This document shows positions 1-10,371 of a stretch of DNA of 64,000 nt, piece after piece. This stretch comes from Torreya grandis (Eukaryota; Streptophyta; Pinopsida; Cupressales; Taxaceae), in the NCBI GenBank assembly GCA_037957365.1, contig JARHVA010000006.1, forward strand, positions 13,288,001 through 13,352,000. The letters run 5' to 3'. Numbering within the stretch: the stretch's first letter is position 1; the number at the start of each line of letters is the position of its first letter. The position numbers and the translations under genes were made by a program. Under the pieces are notes generated by a model that was given only the letters and a program-made list of their open reading frames with translations, was not told where the DNA came from and ran no database searches.

Positions 1-384
1 TAGTTGTCGCTCTATACCGATGGTTGGCTTGAATGGTGTTGGTTGAGCTTGTAACCATAGGATAAGTAGTGTCTCTCAAGACTTTCCTAGTAGTAGCTAC
101 ACCATCTACTATAGAATTTGTTTGAGGTTTTGTACCACTGGCATCAAAGAGAGATACCAAGAAGAAAGTAATCAAGCAGATTGGTCTAGAGGGTTAACTT
201 ATTTGGTGAGGCAAATGAAAAAAGACGGGTCAGTTACCTCCAACACCCCTGAAAAGACAGTAATATCTGTCACTAATCTTATTGTAGATAGCGCAACGAA
301 AAATAAAATTCTCTTGAGTCTGAACCTCATGGAATTTACATAACCTGCAAATCCTATCGTCAGTGGGGATCAGAAGATTGTTTT

Positions 385-536
385 TTCCTAAATTACAGTG
401 ACACTTAGTCTTTCCTCCAAAGATTGCAAGTACATTCCTCCAAAGATTGCAGTGACACTTAGTGAAAATTGTTTACAATTATTCCTAAATTACAGTGACA
501 CGTAGTCTTTCCTCCAAAGATTGCAAGTACATTCCT
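385..536. repeat. 55-bp direct duplication
   Basis: Two copies of a 55-bp segment lie at 385-439 and 482-536. They start with TTCCTAAATTACAGTGACAC and differ at one base by eye. Between them is a partial third copy of the internal words CCTCCAAAGATTGCA and GTGACACTTAGT. The pattern suggests a local tandem duplication followed by partial loss. Confidence 0.85.
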
Positions 537-2734
537 TCATAGATTGCAAATATTCCTTGCAATATTTCCAAGTGTCTACATATGTTAATTTCCAGCATGA
601 TAATGATTGTGACTTTTTGAACTGCTCACTGTTAAGATTTCAATGAACAACAATTCTATTACTTTTTTGTTCAATACTTAGGTGAATCATGTGTTAGAGT
701 TCTTATGCCGATAAGTGTAACCTACAATGGCAGCCAGGTTGGTGGTGGACTGAAATGTCCGTGAGATATTAATAATAAATAGCTGACCTTAAATTTAATG
801 CCTATTTGATCGTCATAAGGAAATTTCAATCTTAAATTTGACATCCATTTGACTGTCATCTGGAAGTTTTTCTTGCTTAGAGAAGTTGATTGAAAAATTG
901 TAATATCTTGGGCATATGGTGGAGATTGGAGTCCCCTTCCACCCTGCTCCCAAGAAAGATTTATTTGAGCCCAACACAATGGGGTATCTAGATTGAGGTC
1001 ATCTATCACCAGCCAGCAGGAAATTTGTGGAAAAAGTAATGGGGTCATTAATAAATATGGAATGTGACAAATCTAAGATAGGTGCCTTGAGATAGATATC
1101 TTTCAACGTGTTTTAGATAGCTGTATTTAAGATATCTGTGCTAGTTTACCTATACTATGAAGATGAACAATTTAGCAAAGTTGCCATTGCACCTTTGAAA
1201 ACCGTATTTCTCATGTTCTTTGGTACTTTGCCCAATGTTCAATGATTTCATACTTTCCTACCATGCTGAGTTTATACAAATTTGTCATTTGAACTAGTCA
1301 ATGTTAGGCTTCTGAGTTAAAAAAATGTTGTTGTTCTCAAGGGCAAGCTTGAGGTTTACTTCGCAAATGTCATGATGAATAGCCTACATGTTTCAGGTTA
1401 AAAAGCTTTGAAGTAGTAGAGCTTACAATTCACAATGCTATATTTATTCCAGTACTTGCGTATGTCAAACAAGCATTACTGGTAAGGTAGCCAAATGCTG
1501 AGTAGAAAGTAGACCCAACTTGTGAAGGCAAAGCCTGCAGGGTTGTATTTCTGATTTTAATGCAAGTTTAATAGTTATTTGTATATATAGTCATAAAAGG
1601 CTGGGAAGCTTCTGTTTATACCATTCATACCAATCAAATTCCTCTATTCATGATATTCAAAAGTATTATTTATCAATGGAGTTCATATAATTTCTTATTG
1701 ACACCATTTACCACGTGGTTCTAAATTGATTCCCAATCATGTCTTTGTAATGTTGTTTTTTTTTTTAATTTATTGAGGGGTTGGATGGCCTCTCACCCAT
1801 CCAGAACACAGTCGGGTTCTCAGTCTCTGTATAGTGAAAGATCTAATATGCCAATAAGCCATCTTTGCTATTGTACTACATCATCAAGTGGATTTTGGGT
1901 GTCCTTGTTGCAAGTTGCTTGACTGCTAGTGGGATTTGACCACGACTTGCTGGTATACGAGTGTATCAATCTAACTTGGATTGAGAGTGTCTTCTCAATG
2001 TTAATTGCTTTTCAATTACGATTTGTTTTAATTTACCTTTTTTAACAATAACATTGCTCGTCTTCCTCAAAATGTCGAGGAGAAAAGGTCATTGAATATA
2101 AAGATCTCCATTATTTAGAGCTGTATATGAATATGTGTACCATTAGGAAATCTGTTAAGGGGAAATTGTCCTTTTAATCTTGGGAGACGAATCCTGTTTT
2201 ACATGCCCCCTAAGGGAACAGTCACTTCCAAGAGAGTGATCCCTCTTTACCACTAGACCACATTACGCTAACATTACAATGGACACATCTATAGAATGCA
2301 GGTAACAATTCTGCTATATTTTCTTCCCCTATATGATTAGATTTAAGAGATGCTACCGTCCATGATGGGGTTAATTCACATCGTGAAACAAACCTTAATA
2401 TTGTGATGTGATGTTTGCTATCAGAGGTGAACTTGTAACTTGTGCTTTGAGTGTTGGCCTAGTTAGGAGGAGTTGTGTTTTTTTGGTATTAGGAGAAGCC
2501 ATGTTACAATTTGCGTAAGTTAAGGGTTATGCTTGGGAGATGGGAGATCATTGTGTGGCCTCCGTTTGGGTGCCATGAAGATATTGCATTGTAGGAATGG
2601 GAGAAAAGCCTTTAAGAATTCATAAGTTAAAAATATTTGGCAAACAATAAATGTTTGACAAATTGTTTTTAAAAGTGAGAGATTAAGATTGAAAGTTAAA
2701 AGAAAGAAACCTTGGAAATGACTCAACCAAGGGT

Positions 2735-3017
2735 GGAGTAAGATTCACATTGGGTTTACTAGAATATTTCGGTGAAGCTAATGTGATAATAAAGAGATGT
2801 AAGAGATTATATTTTGGAAAATAAAGGAAAATGTGAAGATAAACCCAACAACAATGGGGTAAGATTCACATCAAGTTCACCACAATGTTTTAGTGAAGTC
2901 AATGTGATGATAAGGAGATGTAAGATTAGATTTGGGAAAATCAAAGAATGAAGATAATCCAATCAATAATTTCACTAGAACAAACTTCACATCGGGTTCA
3001 TCATAATGCATTGGGCT
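2735..3017. repeat. 121-bp tandem repeat, about 2.3 copies
   Basis: The anchor word TTCACAT recurs at 2744, 2865 and 2986, exactly 121 bp apart each time. Surrounding sequence (GGAGTAAGATTCACAT, then AATGTGATRATAARGAGATG) matches between the first two units. The third unit stops at the E1 LTR start at 3018 and does not clearly resume beyond E1. Confidence 0.75.
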
Positions 3018-3308
3018 TGTTGTCCCCCAAAAATAGCACTCATTTTTGGGACAACATTTGAACTATTTTGATCCTACAGACCAAAATTGTCTCTTTCCTT
3101 TTTAAAATTTGTCTTGGCATTCAAATTCCTCATTTTTCAAGCTTCTAAGAAATTTACGGACTCTGCAGGCTTGAATCTACAGACTCAGCAGGAAGAGGAA
3201 ATCTACGAACTCTGCAGGCAGGTTCATTTCTACAAGTTCAACGGGCTTCACAGTTTCTGTAGGCGGGTTCAATCAAAAGAATCAGTTTCTATCACTTGGT
3301 CATTTTTA

Positions 3309-3690
3309 GGATTGGTTCAGTGCCTTGGTTCAATCAAAAATGTCTATCGGCAAGCATTCAAGCAAAAGAGGCTTGAACCACTTTGGTTCAATCTGTTCAA
3401 AGCTTTCGGTTCAATCGGTTCGTCCGCTTTGTTTCAACGTTTTGGTTCATCCTTTGGTTCAAACACATGGTTCAAATGCAAGTTCAACGGTTGGTTCAAA
3501 CACTTGGTTCATTCAATTGAACTATTAGCTTGAACCATCGGCTTGAACCATTTTGTTTCAAAGCCTTGGTTCAACGAAGTGGTTCAACACGTTTGGTTCA
3601 ACGAAGATCAAAAAGACTCAACCGAAACAAAGGAATGAACCATTGAACTGTTGAACCAAAGTTGGTTCAATCGGTCGGTTCAAGCGACAA
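3309..3690. repeat. TTGGTTCAA short-repeat array (E1 5' LTR)
   Basis: The word GGTTCAA, usually inside TTGGTTCAA, recurs many times at irregular spacing of about 10 to 25 bp. Some copies are inverted (TTGAACCA). The same array occurs in the 3' LTR at 12216-12562 with slightly different copy content, so it belongs to the family. Function unknown; binding sites for a host factor are one possibility. Confidence 0.85.
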
Positions 3691-3869
3691 AGTTCAAAGG
3701 AGTGCCCCAAGAGTCAAAGACACAAGTGCCTTTGTGAAGGGAATTCCCGTGGCAAAAAGTGACCAAGGCAAACAAACGGACCGAGACAAAAGCCCGACAG
3801 AATCTCGTGGATGCTGCCAAGTGTCAACGGCCGAGCCCCTCTAAAGTTTGTTTCTGCAAATTGGCAGAT

Positions 3870-4610
3870 ATTGCCATGTGTCCCTCTTGAAGCTTGTTGG
3901 GAGCCTCCAAGTGTCAATATCCGCATTCCCTTCCCTTAGCTTCACTGTTTCGAGCAAAGACTATGGTGGGCTCGGGGACGAGTGAGTAAATGAAGCGGAA
4001 CACGCCAAGTGTCTACATTCGTGCGACTAACAAATGTATTCAGACCACGCCACGTGTCCCTTGCAAAATTCGGCGGAAGCCGACAAGTGTCAATCTCCAC
4101 AATTTCTCCCTCATGCTCCTTGTTTTCATAAAGACTGTGGTGGACCCCCAGTGAGCTGCTGAAGAAAGCGGAACACGCCATGTGTCATCATCCGCCTCGA
4201 CTCTCCAAAGACTAGCGGAAGCCGCCACCTATTCATTTATAACTCTGCGGAGAGCGACACGTGTCTGCGTTCAAGTTCCGAACAAGTTTCTAAGCTCATC
4301 CTAAGCATTTTTTGAGCACAGTGGAGACTGCCACGTGTTATCATCTGCGTGAATCTAAAATAAGTCCCGAGTGTTTTCAAAGGCCGCTAAAGCGCAACGG
4401 AGACTACCATGTGTCATCTTCCGCAGGGCTCTCAAAGGATATGTCGTCTTCCGAGTCTCATTTCACTTTGCTTCTAAGAGCCACGGAAGCCGCCACGTGT
4501 CCTTTGTAAGTTAAGTGGAAGTTGCCACCTTTTCCATTGTAAATCTACGAAAGTTGCGACGCGTCTTCACCTGTTTAGCAGCAAAATGTGCCACGCGTCA
4601 ATTGCTAAAG
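3870..4610 (+). promoter_or_regulatory. G-box/ABRE-like motif array in E1 U3
   Basis: About a dozen degenerate units carry GCCACGTGTC or close variants, many flanked by GCGGA upstream and TCCGC downstream, so a unit can fold as a short hairpin. Exact CACGTG cores lie at 4051, 4258, 4332 and 4494. CACGTG is the plant G-box and ACGTGTC resembles ABA-response elements (established knowledge). The array lies 250 to 1000 bp upstream of the TATA box, so it is plausibly an enhancer; this role is inferred. Confidence 0.6.
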
Positions 4611-4865
4611 ACCAACAGAAAGTGACTAAGGAACAGAGCATCGAATTGAATCTAGGACCCGATTCAAATAACCAGGAAAAGAGGAATGATGAAGAAGGAT
4701 CAGATCGCCAGGTGAACATTGAAAGATGTAAACTTTCAATAGCGTGACTTGTTTCTCTGCATTGAGAAAAACAAATGGGTAGATGCCCCTAAGTTCCAGC
4801 GTGCCTTCTTAACAAATTTCAATGCAACATGATGTGTTACTGTTCCTGAGTCCTACTTGAAGAGG

Positions 4866-4875
4866 CTATATAAGG
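4866..4875 (+). promoter_or_regulatory. TATA box of E1 5' LTR
   Basis: CTATATAAGG sits in a GC-richer context and is conserved at the matching place in the 3' LTR (13744). It probably sets the U3/R boundary some 25 to 35 bp downstream. Confidence 0.65.
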
Positions 4876-5484
4876 GACTCTCTTCTATTGTAAATGGTTC
4901 TCTTTTTTGACAATCAAAACGAAACTATGCCCAAACTGAAAGACACTTCTGAGACTTTGAGCTCAGTTTGTTTATCATATTTTGTTATTAGAATAAGAAA
5001 GCAAGTGGTTTTTCAGACTTCGTGCTGTAATATCTTTGTTGTTGAGGAAACTGTTCTTATGTCTTTTTCCTTAATATATCTTCTGTTCCTTTAATTCAAC
5101 AAGCAAAATTAGTGACAGTAGTCGGAAAGGTGTCCTGAAGAGTCAAGTGTGGAGAGACTTTGTGCCTCCATAATTGCCTTTAGTGTGTTTTCTGTTCATT
5201 TCTGTGTAAAGGACCTTGGGATGACTTTGTGCCTTCATTGTCTTTTGTATCTTACTCTTGAGCAATTCAGGTGGAGACTTTGTGCTGCATCTTGATTTGC
5301 TAGTTTTTACATCCTTTGCTACATTTTGTTGTTACTACCAGGAGTATTCTTGTGGTTTGCTGAATAGTACTTATGAAAGAAGAGGAGTATTGTCTGTCAT
5401 TTCCCTTGAGTTTTTCCTTTGATCTGCACGCATCATCTCTGAAAAAAGAGGGATGGTTTGTCCTACCCCTAAGTATTATTTTCT

Positions 5485-5487
<3 letters not shown>

Positions 5488-5541
<54 letters not shown>
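5488..5541. repeat. (TA)n microsatellite in E1 5' LTR
   Basis: An uninterrupted TA run of about 27 units. The 3' LTR has a longer run (14371-14432, about 31 units) at the same place, so the tract predates insertion and has since changed length. Confidence 0.95.
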
Positions 5542-5544
<3 letters not shown>

Positions 5545-5689
5545 AACCTCCCCTTGATAAGAGGAGAGATCAGTCCCCTTTTGATGTGGTAAAACTACAC
5601 ATTTGGACGACTAATCTTCTTATTTTCGCTGATCAGACCTATTTTGTTTATCGGTACGCTGATTGACAAAATATTCAACCAACAGTTTT

Positions 5690-5708
5690 TGGCGACTCCG
5701 CTGGAGAT
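5690..5708 (+). other. E1 primer binding site
   Basis: TGGCGACTCCGCTGGAGAT lies 5 bp after the LTR end. It begins with TGG, complementary to a tRNA CCA 3' end. It is not the initiator-Met type. The tRNA (possibly an Arg type) is uncertain without comparing tRNA sets. Confidence 0.7.
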
Positions 5709-5822
5709 ATTATATCCATTATCTAGTTATAATCTATCCATTCACCTCCACACTAACCAAGAAAGAACGCACAGTTTAAAGCCTCAAGCTTTCACTGAAG
5801 CAAAGTCAATTCTTTTCCATTT

Positions 5823-7937
5823 TTGTTTCACAATCTAGTAGATTCAAGGTATACACGAAGCCAAAGGGCTAAAGGTATCGTTGACCCTGTATTCGAGTTG
5901 GTACAACAAAGTGATTTTGATCTGTTTTCTTCACCATCTCGTCTCCAACGAACCAAGAGTTTTGCTCCTACTAAAGTCAGATCTCCATTGCTAGACAAAG
6001 TATCTACTTCTGCTATTGATAAAGCTTTGCCTATAATTACCCCTCTAAGATTTGTTATCCCTCCTTTTCATAATCCTACAATGATAGTTCAAGGCCCTTG
6101 GGGTAATGCTTTTGGTCCTCTTAATCTTACTCCACCTCTACATGAGCTTCCACGCAGTTCAAAGAAAAACTTTCCCAAATTCTATGGTGATGGGAAAGTT
6201 CATCATGATGAGCACATTGCAGCTTTCAGCATAGCTTGTGGAGTAATCGGAATAGAATTTGAAGATGTAGCAGTCAGGGTTTTTGTAGAGACATTACAAG
6301 GTGCTGCTGCAGATTGATTTTATCATCTACAGGCTCGGTCAATGACTCATTGGAATACTCTCAAAGCTAAGTTTGAAGCCAGATTCAACCCTGCAGAAGA
6401 TGCACATACACTTCTGGCTCAACTTACACAGATGAAGAAAGAGCCTCATGAACCAATGAGGGACTTCATAGCTAAATTTGACAAACTGAGGAACATAATT
6501 CTTGTAATTGCTCGACCTACAGCGGAGAATCTCAAATATTTTTTCATTAATTCTCAGCTACCTGAAGTAAGTTTTCTCTTGAGACGTGCTGGTTAAATAG
6601 ATCTTGCTGTAGCTCAACTTTTGGCCACTGAAGTAGAAGATGATCTCATCTTAGCAGGGAAGATAAGAAGAGATCCCAATAGAAATAAAACTTCATCATC
6701 TTCTAAATATGCATCTACAGGCACCACAGATCCAATGGTGCAGAAATTGGCAAATGAGTTGTTTGCTCTCAAAAAGCAAATAGCTCAAGGAATGTCTTCT
6801 GCTCTTTCATACAGAAGGACATTCCCAAATCAGTCATATCAGGGCAATGCTACTAAGAATCAAGGGCAACAGAATCGCCTTCCTCCCCCACAAGGGAAAC
6901 TTGCCCTGGAAGCTCCTCCAACCAATTCAGCAATGAGATATCTTGAAGCAGAATCACAGTTTTCTTTCCAGCCTGAATTGAATCAAGAAAATGACAATCT
7001 CCTTGAAGACAATCAAGAAGAATCAGCTAGCGACTCCCACATTGGTTTTCTAAACTACCAAGATGAACCCGAAAGCAAAGGAGAAGCTTTTGATGGATCA
7101 TATGCAGTGTTTTCAAGATCCAAGAACCAATCAGTCCAGCAGGGTGATAAAGAGAAAACAAAAGAGCAACCGCAGTCGGCAGTCACGATTGCTAAGCGTG
7201 GAACCACTCTGCCTTTTCAGTCAAAGGATCCAGTAATCACTCAAAAAGCAAATACTTCAATTTCGCCTTCCCCTTCTACTTCAAATTTGCAAACCAGTCC
7301 ACCTCCCATCCCTCCTAAAACTCAGAAAGTTGAAGTACCTTTCTCTGTACCTAGCTCAATTCAACCATTTGACATAATTGATCATGTCAAAAAGACCAAA
7401 ATACAAATGTCTGAGTTCGAATATTTGCAGTCTAATCCTGATCAATTGAATACGCTGGTCCAATATGTCAAAAATCAAACCGTCCTTGTAGGACAAAACG
7501 CTAAAAACGTAACTCCTGATTCTTCAAAGAACACGCCTATTCCAAATAATCTCGGCATTACTCCCCCAGCTGCTCATAGAAAAATAAAATTTTTCTATGT
7601 TTTCCTGTTAATTAATGGCCACAAGTTGTGTAACTATATTATAGACTCAGGCGCATCTGATAATGTTATGGCTGCTAAAGTCGCTGAGTCTCTTGGTCTC
7701 ATACTGACAAAGACATTTAGGAGATGTTTCTTCATGGAGAACAAGCAAGTACCATTGCTGGGGCAAATCAAAGATGTCCAATTTGCATTTGCAGCGTTTT
7801 CAGACAAGAGAATCAAAATCACTGGCTTGGTGGCTGACGTTTCAGCATCCTATGGCATTTTGCTTGGACAAAATTTCTGCAAGGACGTGGGAGGAGAACT
7901 AAGTATGGATCTATCTGAAGCAAGGATCCCTGTATAA
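5823..7937 (+). pseudogene. E1 gag-protease polyprotein (two internal stops)
   Basis: One reading frame runs through the whole span, broken only by TGA at 6315-6317 (probably a former Trp) and TAA at 6594-6596. The N-terminal third is a retrotransposon gag (capsid) region, including the conserved stretch around KAKFEARFNPAEDAHTLLAQ. A low-complexity Gln/Ser/Pro-rich linker follows. The C-terminal part is a retropepsin-type aspartic protease: active site DSGAS with the catalytic Asp codon at 7644, and a later ILLGQNF block matching the usual hydrophobic-LG motif. I see no CCHC zinc knuckle. The start is arbitrary because the frame is open upstream. Gag would package element RNA and PR would cleave the polyprotein. 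Not translatable as it stands. Confidence 0.9.
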
Positions 7938-8188
7938 GGCATAATGAAGAGGTTGCTCTCTGAAAAGGAAGCAAAATATGTGGTCACCCAGACATCAGTT
8001 CAACAAGAACAACAGATGAAGCTCAATTTTTTTTTGAATTCGCAGGTATGGGTAACTATTTTCTGTCTACAGATGAAGTGCATGAAACACCTAAAAGTAT
8101 CAACTCAGAAATCAGTTCAACAAGAACAACAAAAAAATTAGTAGACTGCAGTACAGACCAAGAAGGATCCTCCATCTCTGATGAATGA

Positions 8189-9049
8189 AAGTCTAAAAAA
8201 AAATCAGTATCAGATGAGATATGGACTTTAGAATTTGATGGTAGCTGTTCCTCTACCGGTTCAAGAGCTGGGATTGTTTTGATATCTCTTCAAGGAGATA
8301 TGTTCCCTTCATCTTACAAATTACAGTTTAGCAACACTAATAATACAACTGAATATGAATCTCTGCTGCTGAGCATGAAGGCTGCTCAAGACAAAGGCAT
8401 CAAGTTTCTTTATGCCAAAGGGCATGCTGAATCAGTGGTTTGTCAAGTGAAGAACTTATACCAAACTAAGAATGAAAGATTACGCCACTACCATAACTTG
8501 GTTTGGGACCAAATTGAAAGCTTTGATGCTTTCAACATTTCTGCTATACCCAGAGAGTCTAATGACAACACTGATGCACTTGCTGTTTCAAGAACTCTCT
8601 TAGTTCCTCATTCAGATTTCAAAGAAGACAGGTATACTATTGAGCTGGTTTATAGACCAAGTGTTCCTGACAATGCTGATCATTGACAAGTATTCAATGA
8701 TGATCATCAAATCATTGCTTTTTTGGAACATAAAGATAATTTCAAACAACTATGTTTTGAAGGTAGTGAACCTCAGAAGAATGAATTTGTATTTGAATTC
8801 ATCTCAGATATAAATGAAAAATTATTACAGATGAAAGGAAACAAAATTTTCAAAGGCCTGGTTTCTCTTGAAACGTTGTTTGACAAACATGATAGATTCA
8901 TCAAACAACAACAAACAGACTCGAGTTTCTCTCAGGGATTTGATCAAGTGAATCAAACTACTGAAGAAAATCTCAAGATGATCAATATTGGTAAATGCTG
9001 CACCCCTAAAAAAGATTCAAGTTCACTTCTTTACTCCGTCAATACATAG
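8189..9049 (+). pseudogene. E1 extra RNase H-like domain upstream of RT
   Basis: Open from 8189, with one stop at 8684-8686 and the same frame resuming to 9049. The first 165 codons look like the Tat-type additional ('archaeal') RNase H: LEFDGSCS (first Asp codon at 8237), NTTEYESLL (Glu), KGHAESVV, and NDNTDALA (last Asp). The third acidic residue, normally in a GDS motif, is His here, so activity is doubtful. The remaining part is a linker without recognisable fold. The place is unusual: this domain usually follows the ordinary RNase H. A frameshift near the A-run at 9007-9012 separates it from RT. E3 has the same order. Confidence 0.75.
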
Positions 9050-10371
9050 ATGTCTTAGCATATTCTTATGAAGACTTGAAGTCTCTCAGACCAGATGAAA
9101 TCTGCCATAACATTCTTTTCAAGGCCGACTCAATGCCCTACAAGCAAAAATTCAGACAGTGTAATCCAAAAATATCAGGTACTATTATGTCTGAGATACA
9201 AAAGATGTTAAATGCTAGAATCATCTTCCCAATCCATCATTCCACATGGATTGCAAACATAGTGCATGTAAGGAAGAAGAATGACGAAATTCGCATTTGT
9301 GTAGATTTCAGAAATCTGAATCAAGCATCTTTGAAAAATAATTATCTTTTGCTAATCATGAAAGTGCTTCAAACAGTGACAGGTGCAGATATGTTATCAA
9401 TGCTGGATGGCTTCTCAGGATATAATCAAGTTGAAGTTGGTGAAGCATACCAACACAAAATTGCATTCACCACACCTTGGAGTACATTTGCATATAGAAG
9501 AATGCCTTTTGGTTTAATAAATGCTGGTGCTACCTTTCAGAGAGCTATGGATTTGGCTTTCAAAGATGAGATTGGTAAATTCATAGTGGTATACCTTGAC
9601 GACTTGACTGTCTTTTCAAAGCGTCGATCTGATCATGTACGCCACTTGCAACAAATGCTGGAGCTTTGCCGCCAAAATGGTATTTTTTTAAATCCTTAAA
9701 AGTCTGTTTTTGCAGTAACAGAAAGGAAACTCCTTGGACACATTGTGTCCAAAGAAGGCATAAAGATTGACTCAGACAGAGTCAAGTCTATTCAAGAACT
9801 TAATTTGCCTACAAGGAAGAACGTTGTTCATTCTTTCTTCAGAAAGGTGAATTTCTTACGGAGATTCATCCTTGAATTTGCTGAGAAGACTAGACACATT
9901 ATGAACATAATGAAAGGGAAGACTGTCTTCAGCTGGACTAAAGAAGGCAAATCAACATTTCAAGATATCAAAACCGCCATTATTCACGCCCTTACCTTGG
10001 TTTGCCTAGATTACAACAAAAATTTCATTATATACAGCTATGCGTCTGAACACACTCTTTCATTAATTCTTGTTCAATAGGACAAGGAAGGTATGGAATC
10101 TTCTATCTCTTTTATGAGTTGCCCTCTCAAAACCCATGAGATGAAGTATTCAAATATAGAGAAGCATGCTTATGCCTTGGTGAAAGCAGTCAAACATTTT
10201 CGTTTATATATTTTGAATTCACACACTACTGCCTTAGTACCTGACACTATAGTCAAGTCTATATTAACTCAACAGGAGTTTGGCACGAAAAAAAGTAATT
10301 GGATTGCAAAGATCCAAGAGTTTGATCTAGACATCAAGCCGACAAAGCTGGTCAGGGGTAAAGGCCTATGA
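9016..10371 (+). pseudogene. E1 reverse transcriptase and RNase H
   Basis: One frame with stops at 9697, 10078 and 10369. It opens with the usual pre-RT stretch (LAYSYEDL), then the RT palm: RICVDFRNLNQ, LDGFSGYNQV, the FTTPWSTFAYRRMPFGL block, and the catalytic YLDD inside VVYLDDLTVFSK. Thumb and connection sequence (LLGHIVSKEGI) follow, then an RNase H region in which the first Asp of the usual DAS motif is Tyr (SYAS), ending near TKLVRGKGL. RT copies the element RNA into DNA and RNase H removes the template. RT is well preserved, but the stops prevent a full product. Confidence 0.92.

Larger units (their letters stand above)
1..3017. other. Left flank without recognisable gene
   Basis: I see no conserved protein domain, RNA gene or complete mobile element here. 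Open frames are short (up to 108 codons) and unsupported. The stretch holds a 55-bp direct duplication (385-439 and 482-536), an 11-base T run at 1756-1766 and a 121-bp tandem repeat at its right end, cut by the E1 insertion. It may be older retroelement debris or the distal part of E0, but no protein similarity supports either. Confidence 0.5.
3018..5684 (+). repeat. E1 5' LTR
   Basis: The LTR begins TGTTGTCCCCC and ends CAACCAACA. It matches 11921-14574 along its length. In order it carries a TTGGTTCAA array, a G-box array, a TATA box near 4866 and a TA microsatellite near its 3' end. Open frames inside it (for example 3087-3533) come from the repeats and are not genes. Confidence 0.93.

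Noticed and set aside
1740..2010. T run (1756-1766) next to AATAAA on the minus strand and a B-box-like word GGTCAAATCCC, suggesting a SINE
   Set aside because: No A box at proper spacing, no target duplication and no second copy; too weak to list.
3087..3533. 148-codon open frame, with a 141-codon counterpart at 12012-12437
   Set aside because: Both lie in the E1 LTRs over the TTGGTTCAA array. The reading follows the repeat and no domain is present, so they are not genes.
3309..3690. CRISPR-like array
   Set aside because: Repeats are too short and irregular, the context is a eukaryotic LTR, and no cas-like gene is present.
5373..5666. Open frame with an Ile-Tyr repeat (also 14251-14433)
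   Set aside because: It is the TA microsatellite translated.
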